Below, piece by piece: positions 1-7,125 of a stretch of DNA of 61,340 nucleotides. Made by a program: the position numbers and the translations under genes. The stretch's first letter is position 1; every line of letters starts with the position of its first letter. The DNA is taken from positions 1-61,340 of the forward strand of contig NZ_JBNASF010000008.1 in NCBI RefSeq assembly GCF_049720995.1, written 5' to 3'. This DNA comes from Methanothermobacter sp049720995. Lineage in GTDB: Archaea; Methanobacteriota; Methanobacteria; Methanobacteriales; Methanothermobacteraceae. The notes beneath the pieces are model-generated. The model had not been told where the DNA came from. It did no database searches and saw only the letters and a list, made by a program, of their open reading frames with translations.

Positions 1-1
1 T

Positions 2-115
2 GCAACCTCAACTTCTGGCAGTGATGGGTCATGGTACGTCTATGGTATCGTGGGTGTCCTTGTGGCCGCTGGTCTTGTGGCCTTTGGATTCCTCAGGGGT
101 GGAGCAGGAAAGTAA
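2..115 (+). CDS. C-terminal end of a membrane-anchored surface protein (partial)
   Basis: The reading frame is open from the window edge to a TAA at 113-115. Thirty-seven residues are visible: a Ser/Thr/Gly-rich stretch, then a hydrophobic helix rich in Val, Gly, Ala and Leu, then a short tail with Arg and Lys. This is the usual C-terminal membrane anchor of archaeal secreted or S-layer-like proteins, with the bulk outside the cell. The rest of the gene lies upstream of the window, so no function can be given. A long T-run follows directly. Confidence 0.6.
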   Translation, partial: ATSTSGSDGSWYVYGIVGVLVAAGLVAFGFLRGGAGK

Positions 116-120
116 AACCC

Positions 121-142
121 CCATTTTTTATTTTTTTTTTTA
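121..142 (+). terminator. Poly-T terminator after the surface protein gene
   Basis: Two T-runs (T6, A, then about T12) follow the stop codon within 10 bases. Long T-runs on the coding strand are sufficient for termination by archaeal RNA polymerase. Confidence 0.65.
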
Positions 143-160
143 TACCATCACACCCTGTTA

Positions 161-178
161 AGGAAAAATTTATATATG
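161..178 (+). promoter_or_regulatory. TATA box/BRE upstream of the phospholipase-like gene
   Basis: A purine-rich BRE-like stretch (AGGAAAA) runs into TTTATATATG. The predicted start is about 25 bases downstream, near 198, just ahead of the first of two duplicated start codons at 212 and 233. Confidence 0.6.
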
Positions 179-190
179 TGCATCCCTCAT

Positions 191-235
191 ATATATCCTA
201 GAGGTTTTAAAATGTATCCTAGAGGTTTTAAAATG
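191..235 (+). repeat. 21-bp tandem duplication carrying the ribosome binding site and start codon
   Basis: A 21-base unit that begins TATCCTAGAGG and ends TTTTAAAATG occurs twice in a row (194-214 and 215-235). Each copy has its own AGAGG and ATG. Because 21 is a multiple of three, both starts are in the same frame. The upstream ATG (212) adds seven residues to the signal peptide that begins at the second ATG (233). Confidence 0.85.
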
Positions 236-814
236 AAGAGGGGTGTGTCATTAATTCTCGTTCTCGTCCTCCTGCTGATGCCCTGCTCCTATGCATGGAA
301 GACCATCACCCACTAGGACACCGCTGAGGCCATCTACAAGAAGCTCCCATCCTCCAAGAAATCAAAGATCAACATTAACGCCATGATCGACGGATCCAAT
401 GACCCTGACGAAAAGTTCCATGATACCGTGAGACACAGCTTTCCCAGAAGCTTTACAGAGGCTAAAAAATGGCTTGACAGGGGTAGAAGCGCCTACAGAA
501 ACAGGAATTACAGGTATGCCAGTTACTGCTTTGGTGTTGCAAGCCACTACATCACAGACACATTTTCAGCTCCTCACTGTGTAAGTGGAGAGTCATCCAC
601 GCTCCACAACAGCTACGAAAAACAGGCCACGTACCTTGCACCCAGCATAGGCTACGTCTCAGGGGACCTCTACAGCCTCATGCAGCGGGGCTACCTCAAT
701 GGAAGGAGCGACTGGTCACGGTGGACAAAAACCAAAAGCAGCTCAATAGTTCAGAGGGACCTCAATATGGGCACCAGCGTAGCCTACAGGGCCATAAACC
801 TTGCCATGAATTAA
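233..814 (+). pseudogene. Secreted zinc-dependent phospholipase C-like protein, interrupted by an in-frame TAG
   Basis: Read through, the frame encodes a signal peptide (MKRG, a Leu/Val core, then PCSYA) followed by a mature chain starting Trp-Lys-Thr-Ile-Thr-His. Bacterial zinc phospholipase C also begins its mature chain with a metal-binding Trp followed by a ligand His, and the HYITDTFSAPH stretch resembles its central HxxxD...H ligand motif. The frame is cut by TAG at 314-316, directly after the first ligand His. A C-to-T change of CAG (Gln) would explain it. Downstream the frame is intact to 814. The only later start (ATG 383) would lack the signal peptide and the N-terminal zinc ligands, so it cannot give a normal enzyme. 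It is either a recent nonsense pseudogene, a sequencing error, or a readthrough gene. The product would act outside the membrane; its substrate is unknown. Confidence 0.7.
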
Positions 815-820
815 AACCCC

Positions 821-835
821 AATTTATATTTTTTT
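821..835 (+). terminator. T-run after the phospholipase-like gene
   Basis: AATTTATA followed by seven T residues lies 10 bases after the stop codon. Confidence 0.5.
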
Positions 836-859
836 GGAAGATGAACCCAGAAATCCTCC

Positions 860-955
860 ATCAAAAAAAATAATTTATATTTTCAGAACTCTAGAGACTG
901 ATCAATCCCTCATTTAAGGCAGATAATCAAAAAAAATAATTTATATTTTCAGAAC
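860..955. repeat. Pair of perfect 30-bp direct repeats containing the dapL terminator
   Basis: The same 30 bases occur at 860-889 and 926-955. They begin ATC plus eight A and end TTTTCAGAAC. On the minus strand each copy gives a T8 run just past the dapL stop codon, so the repeat looks like a duplicated poly-T terminator. The segment at 837-856 also resembles the last codons of dapL (about 17 of 21 matches with 963-983), so the duplication probably took in the dapL 3' end. Confidence 0.8.
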
Positions 956-959
956 CCGC

Positions 960-2192
960 CTAGAAGCTGAGTTCAGAAATCCTCTCCATTGCCCTCACAG
1001 TATTTTTAAGGGAGTTGAATGCTGTTAGCCTGAAGTATCCCTCACCGCTCGGTCCAAAGCCAGACCCCGGTGTTCCAACAACCTCTGCCTCGTTTAGGAG
1101 CATGTCAAAGAACTGCCATGAATCCATGCCCTCAGGGGTCTTTATCCAGATGTATGGTGCGTTGACACCACCATAGTACCTCAGACCGGCACTTTCAAGG
1201 CTCTCCCTTATTATCCTGGCATTCTCCATGTAGTAGTCTATTGATTCCCTTATCTCCCTCTGACCCTCAGGTGTGTAGACGGCTTCGGCGGCCCTCTGCA
1301 CAGGGTAGGAGACCCCATTGAATTTTGTTGTCTGGCGCCTGTTCCAGAGATCCTTCAGGGGGTGCATCCTTCCCTGACTGTCGGGGACCTCCAGTTCCTC
1401 TGGCACCACAGTGAAGGCACACCTTGTACCTGTGAAACCGGCGTTCTTTGAGAAGCTCCTGAACTCAACTGCAACCTCCCTTGCACCATCCACCTCATAG
1501 ATGCTGTGGGGTATTCCATCCTCCTGTATGTAGGCCTCGTATGCTGCATCGAAGAGTATTATGCTGCCATTCTCCCTGGCATAGTCAACCCACTCTGCGA
1601 GTTGCTTCTCTGTGAGAGCTGTTCCTGTGGGGTTGTTGGGGTAGCACAGGTATATGAGGTCAACCTTCTCCTCGGGGATGGGAGGTATGAATCCGTTCTC
1701 CTCTGTGCATGGAATGTATACCAGACCACTGTACCTTCCAGTCTCATCTGCGGGGCCGGCTCTTCCTGCCATTACGTTGCTCTCAACGTATACAGGGTAG
1801 ACCGGGTCTGTTACCGCCACCACATTGTCCTGTCCAAAGATCTCCTGGATGTTTCCTGTGTCACACTTTGCACCATCACTTATGAATATCTCATCGGGTG
1901 AAACCTCAACACCCCTTGAAGTGTAATCGTTTTCTGCTATGGCCTCCCTGAGGAATGGGTAGCCCTGTTCAGGTCCATATCCCCTGAAGGTTTCCTCCTG
2001 TGCCATCTCATCAACGGCTTTGTGGAAGGCATCCACCACTGCAGATGGGAGGGGCCTTGTAACATCCCCTATACCCATCCTTATCACATCGGCATCGGGG
2101 TTTTTCCTCTGGAAGTCCTCCACTTTCCTGTTTATCTCAGAGAATATGTAACTGCTTTTAAGTAGCAGGTAGTTTTCGTTTACTGTCACCAT
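960..2192 (-). CDS. dapL: LL-diaminopimelate aminotransferase
   Basis: DapL converts tetrahydrodipicolinate directly to LL-2,6-diaminopimelate with glutamate as amino donor, the short lysine route of methanogens, plants and chlamydiae. At 410 residues it is a full-length fold-type I PLP enzyme. The PLP lysine is K249 in SFSKNAG, the cofactor-binding PNNPTG lies at 185-190, and an Asp-Ala-Ala-Tyr motif follows at 215-218. The start MVTVNEN follows an AGAGG-like site. It lies at the far end of the minus-strand block but about 940 bases from gltX and with its own TATA box, so it is probably transcribed alone. This matches the characterised Methanothermobacter DapL as I remember it. Confidence 0.95.
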   Translation of the reverse strand: MVTVNENYLLLKSSYIFSEINRKVEDFQRKNPDADVIRMGIGDVTRPLPSAVVDAFHKAVDEMAQEETFRGYGPEQGYPFLREAIAENDYTSRGVEVSPDEIFISDGAKCDTGNIQEIFGQDNVVAVTDPVYPVYVESNVMAGRAGPADETGRYSGLVYIPCTEENGFIPPIPEEKVDLIYLCYPNNPTGTALTEKQLAEWVDYARENGSIILFDAAYEAYIQEDGIPHSIYEVDGAREVAVEFRSFSKNAGFTGTRCAFTVVPEELEVPDSQGRMHPLKDLWNRRQTTKFNGVSYPVQRAAEAVYTPEGQREIRESIDYYMENARIIRESLESAGLRYYGGVNAPYIWIKTPEGMDSWQFFDMLLNEAEVVGTPGSGFGPSGEGYFRLTAFNSLKNTVRAMERISELSF

Positions 2193-2233
2193 GATCTAAC
2201 CTCTCAGAAACTAATTTCAGGTACTGAAGAAGA

Positions 2234-2246
2234 ATGATATTATCAT
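2234..2246. promoter_or_regulatory. 13-bp perfect palindrome at the predicted dapL transcription start
   Basis: ATGATATTATCAT is a perfect palindrome about a central T. It lies about 25 bases downstream of the dapL TATA box, where transcription should start, which is a position for a repressor site. The binding protein is unknown. Confidence 0.4.
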
Positions 2247-2260
2247 GTAGTCCACAGGAG

Positions 2261-2274
2261 TTAATAAAAATTGC
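2261..2274 (-). promoter_or_regulatory. TATA box of dapL
   Basis: On the minus strand GCAATTTTTATTAA is A/T-rich and places the start near 2242, giving a leader of about 50 bases before the dapL start codon. Confidence 0.45.
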
Positions 2275-2339
2275 TGTATTAAACAGTTGTAATTCTGTTA
2301 AAGGGGGCTGAATGCCATCAGCAATAAGGTCTCAGATAT

Positions 2340-2686
2340 TTATCTGAAGGTTTTACATTCCTCCACGAACTTCAATGCTCTTTGATTATAATAATTGCTT
2401 CTTTCTGATCTATTTCTGAAAGGATGCCATAATCAGCCTCTTCCCTATCTTCATATGCCTTAGAAGTATGTCAAATATTTCCTTCTGGAATTCTCGGTTC
2501 TTTACGAATTTGAGTCCAAAATCCCCTGTGAGTCTTCGGGTAAATGTTTCTTCTGTGATAGCAGTGCTCCTGCTGAAAGAACATGGCGTAGTAGGCCCTG
2601 CTTACTGCATCTCCATGGAATCCATGTTCGCATACTGTTCTGGAGCCTCAAGTTTCCTGACTGCCCTTTCCATTAAAATTTCCTCA
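2340..2686 (-). pseudogene. Decayed HEPN-domain protein (toxin-like half of a HEPN-MNT pair)
   Basis: Reading all three minus-strand frames gives ordered pieces of a HEPN protein. They are GDAVSRAYYAMF, then SAGALLSQKK, then LKFVKNREFQKEIFDIL, then YEDREEADYGILSEI, and last ALKFVEECKTF, which ends in TAA at 2340-2342. Intact HEPN proteins of MNT pairs show the same order: R-x-YYAMF, a Thr-His-x-Gly region, a FV..GEF stretch, then RE.ADY. At least three frameshifts separate the pieces, so no functional protein can be made. It follows the MNT remnant directly, as in live HEPN-MNT operons. Confidence 0.75.
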
Positions 2687-3040
2687 TCACCCAAGCACTA
2701 CACCCTCTTTCATTATTATGGAGATGAAATGGGTGTCCCCCAGAAGCCTGTATTCATCAGGTGAAATGACCTAACTGAGATATGGACACCTGTGCCGAGG
2801 AGTATATCGCGCGCCTTACTTATGACCTTATCCTTTTTTGTGGAGATCATGATTATGTCCATATCAGAGCCCTCCCTATCCTTTTCCCCGGGCAAGACCC
2901 GGAAAGGATTATTTTCTCTATTTCAGGATAATTCAGTGACTCTGAAAATTTCCTGGCAAGTTCCAGCCTTTCATCCCTTAACCCTCAAAAACTTAACTGT
3001 GAACCCAAAGATTTCATGGTAGTTAAACCAGTTCATCTTA
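2687..3040 (-). pseudogene. Decayed minimal nucleotidyltransferase (MNT, antitoxin-like half)
   Basis: Minus-strand pieces read in order: RDERLELARKFSESLNYPEI, EKIILSGS with the nucleotidyltransferase Gly-Ser motif, then in another frame REGSDMDIIMIS with the catalytic Asp-x-Asp, then ARDILLGTGVHISV, then after a further shift SPDEYRLLGDTHFISIIM and EGVVLG before tandem TGA TGA. An early TGA also interrupts the N-terminal part. This is the layout of the MNT protein that partners HEPN toxins, now inactivated. The stop codons overlap the HEPN start region, as in intact operons. Confidence 0.75.
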
Positions 3041-3060
3041 TTAAATCAGATTTTATGTGT

Positions 3061-3119
3061 GACCTTCCGGTAAGGTCTACCGTTTATTTGCCCACTGAAG
3101 GCCTCTCAGAAAAAAGAGG
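3061..3119 (-). terminator. Hairpins and T-rich tract downstream of gltX
   Basis: Just past the gltX stop on the minus strand there is a T-rich stretch (TTTTTTAACCC, then CTTTTTTC). It overlaps an inverted repeat (CCTCT/AGAGG, 3103-3119). A second hairpin follows with 6-bp arms GACCTT/AAGGTC (3061-3066 and 3072-3077). This is the likely end of the long minus-strand transcript. Confidence 0.5.
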
Positions 3120-3132
3120 GTTAAAAAAGGTT

Positions 3133-4794
3133 TCATTTATGGGCATAATAGAATACCAGTCTCTCCCCTGATGAATCCACCCTGGCAAAGCCAAATCTTT
3201 CAAGCTGCACCACATCGTCAACTTCAAGTTCCGAGGCGTCCCCCTCAATGACACCCTCCACCTCCGAGGCGTCAGGCATCACAACCACTGCCCTGAGGGC
3301 TGATTCGGCTGGAACCCAGTGTATCATGGCTGCACCCAGCTCCCTTGCCTCCTCGATACCCTCACTGTGGTATCTGAGTTCACCATCAGAGTAGATCACA
3401 TTAACAGCATCTATTAACCTCAGAGGACCCTCCCTGAGGTCCCCGCCGGGGAGGTAAACGTCTCCCTTCAGCTCAAGGATGCGGTTACCCAGTTCGGGTC
3501 TGTCAGGGTGCAGGGGTCTTTTAACCCTTATGGGTCCTGGCAGGCCCCCTATTTCAAGCCTGACAGGGTCTGCCGCAAAGAAGTACCTCCGGGCTTCTTC
3601 CTCCAGGATGGTCCTGTTGAGGCCGTAGATCTTCTTCCAGCTCATGGTGGAGTCTGCTATCTTGACACCGATCTCAACCATGAGCTTCCTTATCGCCTCT
3701 GACCTTATACCCCTCCTTGCAATGGCCCTGATGGTTCCAAGGCGGGGGTCATCCCAGCCAGAGTATTTACCCGCGATTATCCCCTCTCTTGCCCCTGATG
3801 TGCTCAGTGCAATGTCATCCATCTTAAGGCGTCCGTAGTGTATGAATACAGGGGGCTCCCAGCCAAGGTGCCTGTAGAGGTATTCCTGTTTTTCGCTGTT
3901 TGCAAGGTGGTCCTTGCCCCTGAGGACATGGGTCACCCCGAGGAGGTGGTCGTCAACCGCAACCGAGAAGTTCATCATTGGGTACACCCTGTATTGTGTG
4001 CCTGTACGGGGGTGCTCAGCCTCCACTATCCTCATTGAAACCCAGTCCCTTATGGCAGGGTTTGGGTGCTGGAGGTCTGTCTTAACCCTGACAACCGCTG
4101 AACCCTCTGGCATCTCAAACATCTCCCTCCAGCGCTGGAGGTTCTCCCTGACACCCAGTTCACGGCAGTGACAGGCTTCTCCCTCATTTTTGAGTTCTCT
4201 GAATGCCTCCGGCGTGCAGGTGCATACGTATGCCCCGCCCCTCTCTATGAGCCTCTCTGTGTACTCATAGTAGATATCCATCCGGTCGCTCTGGATGACG
4301 GTCTCATCCCATTCAACACCAAGCCACTCCAGGTCAGAGGGGATCATATCGTAGGCCTCCGGGTCAACCCTTCGGGGGTCGGTGTCCTCGATTCTGAGTA
4401 TTAACCTGCCCTCATACCTCCTGGCGTATTCGTGGTTGAGGATGGCTGCCCTGGCATGGCCTATGTGGAGTGGGCCGCTGGGGTTGGGGGCGAACCTCAG
4501 TACAACCTCGCCCTTAACCTCCGGGAGGTCCCTGAGTCCCTGTTTCTTCCTCTGCTTCCTCTCCCTTATTTCAAGGCCCAGCCTCTCCATTTCACTCTGC
4601 TGTTCTCCAGGTGTTAAACTGTTAACCTTCTCAACAGCAGCCTGAACAGCTTCCTTAACCTCGGGGGCCCTCTTTCTGAGTTCGGGTTCGTTGCTCATAA
4701 CTGCCCCCATGACGGCGCCCGGGTTTGCCTTTCCCCTGTGCTTAACCGCATTCATTAGCGCGTAGCGGTAGACGAGGTCCTCCACCATCATCAC
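3133..4794 (-). CDS. gltX: Glutamyl-tRNA synthetase (archaeal, GluRS)
   Basis: The enzyme charges tRNA-Glu; in methanogens it is separate from the amidotransferase used for Gln-tRNA. The class I signature HIGH is at about 110-113 (PLHIGHARAA). A KMSKS equivalent is degenerate (IALSTSG, near 330), and the C-terminal part is the beta-barrel type of archaeal GluRS and GlnRS. Length 553 is normal. The listed start is a GTG that abuts the idsA stop, but the site AGGTGAT overlaps it, so translation more likely begins at the ATG at 4788 or the GTG at 4785. It is co-transcribed with idsA. Confidence 0.95.
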   Translation of the reverse strand: MMMVEDLVYRYALMNAVKHRGKANPGAVMGAVMSNEPELRKRAPEVKEAVQAAVEKVNSLTPGEQQSEMERLGLEIRERKQRKKQGLRDLPEVKGEVVLRFAPNPSGPLHIGHARAAILNHEYARRYEGRLILRIEDTDPRRVDPEAYDMIPSDLEWLGVEWDETVIQSDRMDIYYEYTERLIERGGAYVCTCTPEAFRELKNEGEACHCRELGVRENLQRWREMFEMPEGSAVVRVKTDLQHPNPAIRDWVSMRIVEAEHPRTGTQYRVYPMMNFSVAVDDHLLGVTHVLRGKDHLANSEKQEYLYRHLGWEPPVFIHYGRLKMDDIALSTSGAREGIIAGKYSGWDDPRLGTIRAIARRGIRSEAIRKLMVEIGVKIADSTMSWKKIYGLNRTILEEEARRYFFAADPVRLEIGGLPGPIRVKRPLHPDRPELGNRILELKGDVYLPGGDLREGPLRLIDAVNVIYSDGELRYHSEGIEEARELGAAMIHWVPAESALRAVVVMPDASEVEGVIEGDASELEVDDVVQLERFGFARVDSSGERLVFYYAHK

Positions 4795-5772
4795 CTAGTG
4801 TTCCCTTTCAAGTACGAAGTCAGCTATCCTCATGAGTGCATCCCTTGCATCTGAGTCTTCAAGTATCTCAAGGCGCTCCTTGGCCATCCTCACATAGTCA
4901 AGGGCCACCTCATGGGCATACTGGGTTGCACCGTAGCGTTCAAAGATCTCTATGGCCTCAGCAGCACGGCCCTCATCACCTGATCTGAGGATTGATATGA
5001 GTCTCTCCCTATCATTCCCTGATGCCTCTTCAAGGGCCCTTACAACCATGAGGGTCATCTTGCCCTCTGCTATGTCACTGCCCACTGGTTTGCCCAGGGA
5101 TTCCTCATCGCTTACCACATCCAGGTAGTCGTCGTGTATCTGAAATGCGAGACCTATGAATTTGCCGTAGTCCTCCAGGGCCTCAACCTCTCTCTCTGAT
5201 GCTCCCCCCATTATGGCACCTGCCTTTGTTGCTGCTGCTATGAGGGCTGCTGTCTTCTTGTATATCATCTCCATGTACTCATCCTCTGTGACGTCCAGCC
5301 TCTCCTCAAAGCCCATGTCAAGGGCCTGGCCCTCACATATCTTAACGCATGAGTCAACCACGACTGCAAGGGCATCCTTTACCCTTTCTGAGTCCCCGTT
5401 CCTGATTACAGCCTCGAAGGCCTTGGAGAAGAGGACGTCCCCTGCAAGTATGGCCATGGGTTCACCCCAGATGACATGGACCGATGGTTCCCCCCTCCTC
5501 ATCTCATCATCATCCATTATATCGTCGTGGATGAGTGAGAATGTGTGGATCAGTTCTATGGCCGCAGCCACCCCTGCAGCGTCCTCAGGGTATCCACCTA
5601 CGGCCTCACAGCTCAGTAGTGCCAGTGAAGGTCTTATCTTCTTACCGCCTGCTGTTATGAGGTGTTCTGATGCCTTAAGGAGTGTATCAGGTGTTATGTC
5701 ACTGATACACTCCATTATCCTCTTATCGGCCACTTCAGAGTACTTTCTGAGAATATCTAATACTTCTGTCAT
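4795..5772 (-). CDS. idsA: Geranylgeranyl diphosphate synthase (short-chain isoprenyl diphosphate synthase)
   Basis: IdsA condenses IPP with allylic diphosphates to make farnesyl and geranylgeranyl diphosphate, the side chains of archaeal ether lipids. The first Asp-rich motif is HDDIMDDD at 82-89 and the second is HDDYLD near 212; both bind Mg-diphosphate. Length 325 is typical. Its start codon overlaps the RNase J stop (ATGA, 5769-5772), so the two are translationally coupled. It lies in one transcription unit with IPP isomerase, IPK and mevalonate kinase, so most of the lipid precursor pathway is made together. Confidence 0.95.
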   Translation of the reverse strand: MTEVLDILRKYSEVADKRIMECISDITPDTLLKASEHLITAGGKKIRPSLALLSCEAVGGYPEDAAGVAAAIELIHTFSLIHDDIMDDDEMRRGEPSVHVIWGEPMAILAGDVLFSKAFEAVIRNGDSERVKDALAVVVDSCVKICEGQALDMGFEERLDVTEDEYMEMIYKKTAALIAAATKAGAIMGGASEREVEALEDYGKFIGLAFQIHDDYLDVVSDEESLGKPVGSDIAEGKMTLMVVRALEEASGNDRERLISILRSGDEGRAAEAIEIFERYGATQYAHEVALDYVRMAKERLEILEDSDARDALMRIADFVLEREH

Positions 5773-7121
5773 CGGATACCTCCATTAAATACCTGTGCCT
5801 GTCCATTCCTCAAGATGTGTATGTCGTTACCCAGCTTGTAGCCCTCCTCCTCTGCTATCTCAGCGTAGGCCGATAGCATGCTGAGGTCGCCGTGGGCGGG
5901 TATTATGTGCATGGGGTTGAGCATCCTTATAAAGTCCCTGTGGTCCTCCCTCCCTGCATGCCCGGATACGTGTGCATTTGTATAGATCCTTGCACCGCTT
6001 GATGCCAGTCGCCTCTCCATGAGGTTCCTGTTTGCAACGTTCATGGGGTTGGGTATGACAGGGGCTGATATCACCACATTGTCACCCCTCTTTATCCTGA
6101 ACTGGGTCTTTGCATTGGCTATCCTTGGTAGCAGCGCATCGGGTTCACCCTGGTGACCCGTTGTGATGAGGAGGTAATCCTCACGCTTTGCCTCTGCACG
6201 TGCAAGGGCCCTGTTAACAGCCTTTGGACTCCCGTATATGCTGGCATTCTCCGGCAGTTTGAGTATGCCCATGGCCTCTGCGAGTCCACAGTATCTCTCC
6301 ATTGACCTTCCAAGGAGCAGCATCTGCCTGTCACTCTCTGATGCTATGTCACTTATGGCCTGTATACGCTCCATGTGGGAGGAGAAGGTGGTCACTATCA
6401 TCCCGTTCCTCTCCTCAAGGGGGTTCTTCATTATATCCTCAAGGACTATCCTTGCAACCTTCTCTGAGTGTGTCTTGACCTCCTGTTTCTCATTGGCCCT
6501 GGTTGTTTCAACTATCATTGCAAGGACGCCCTTCCTTCCAAGCTCCCTGAGTCGGTGGTAGTCTGGTGGTGGTGATATCTTCTGGTGGTCATCGAATTTG
6601 AAGTCAAGTGCATAGACTATTATACCCTCCGGTGTGTGGAGTGCCGCTATAACTGACTGTGGTATGCTGTGGGTTGACTGTATGAACTCCAGTGTTATCC
6701 CCGGGGATATCTGGCACTTCTCCCCTGCATTGAGGACCTGGAGTGTGTTGAGGACATTGAACTTCCGCTCAGCCTTTATCGTCCTCTCTATGAGTGCTAT
6801 TGTGTAGGGTGTTGCTATTATGGGGGCCTGGTACCGGTGGGCCAGCTTTGCAACTGCCCCTATGTGGTCAAGGTGGCCGTGTGTGAACACTATTGCCCTG
6901 ACCTTTCCATCAACGTCCTTCATGAGTGTATCATCAGGTATGACACCCCTTTCTATGAGGTCCAGACTGTGCATCCTTGCAATGTCCGTGTCCTCATGTA
7001 TGTGAACCCTGTCAAGGTGAATCCCCATGTCAAATATTACAACATCATCCCCCACCTTAACGGCGGACATGTTCTTACCTACTTCCTCGTATCCGCCGAT
7101 TGCTATTACTTCTACGCTCAA
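5769..7121 (-). CDS. rnj: Ribonuclease J (beta-CASP metallo-beta-lactamase RNase)
   Basis: Archaeal RNase J is a 5'-3' exonuclease that turns over mRNA. The metallo-beta-lactamase motif THGHLDHIGA is at 80-89, followed by the STHSIP motif, the beta-CASP region (GHQGEPDALL), and C-terminal metal ligands in HVSGHAGRED and PAHGD. At 450 residues it is the short archaeal form without the bacterial C-terminal extension. It sits between IPP isomerase and GGPP synthase genes with only a few bases on either side. That makes it a processing enzyme embedded in a lipid operon, an arrangement shared by related methanogens. Confidence 0.93.
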   Translation of the reverse strand: MSVEVIAIGGYEEVGKNMSAVKVGDDVVIFDMGIHLDRVHIHEDTDIARMHSLDLIERGVIPDDTLMKDVDGKVRAIVFTHGHLDHIGAVAKLAHRYQAPIIATPYTIALIERTIKAERKFNVLNTLQVLNAGEKCQISPGITLEFIQSTHSIPQSVIAALHTPEGIIVYALDFKFDDHQKISPPPDYHRLRELGRKGVLAMIVETTRANEKQEVKTHSEKVARIVLEDIMKNPLEERNGMIVTTFSSHMERIQAISDIASESDRQMLLLGRSMERYCGLAEAMGILKLPENASIYGSPKAVNRALARAEAKREDYLLITTGHQGEPDALLPRIANAKTQFRIKRGDNVVISAPVIPNPMNVANRNLMERRLASSGARIYTNAHVSGHAGREDHRDFIRMLNPMHIIPAHGDLSMLSAYAEIAEEEGYKLGNDIHILRNGQAQVFNGGIR

Positions 7122-7125
7122 ATTA

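Noticed and set aside
314..316. Amber codon as a pyrrolysine site
   Set aside because: No pyrrolysine genes are in the window and this lineage is not known to use it; a simple nonsense change fits better.
2468..2764. Plus-strand 98-codon frame in the dapL-gltX gap
   Set aside because: The minus strand holds ordered HEPN and MNT fragments, which explain the region better.
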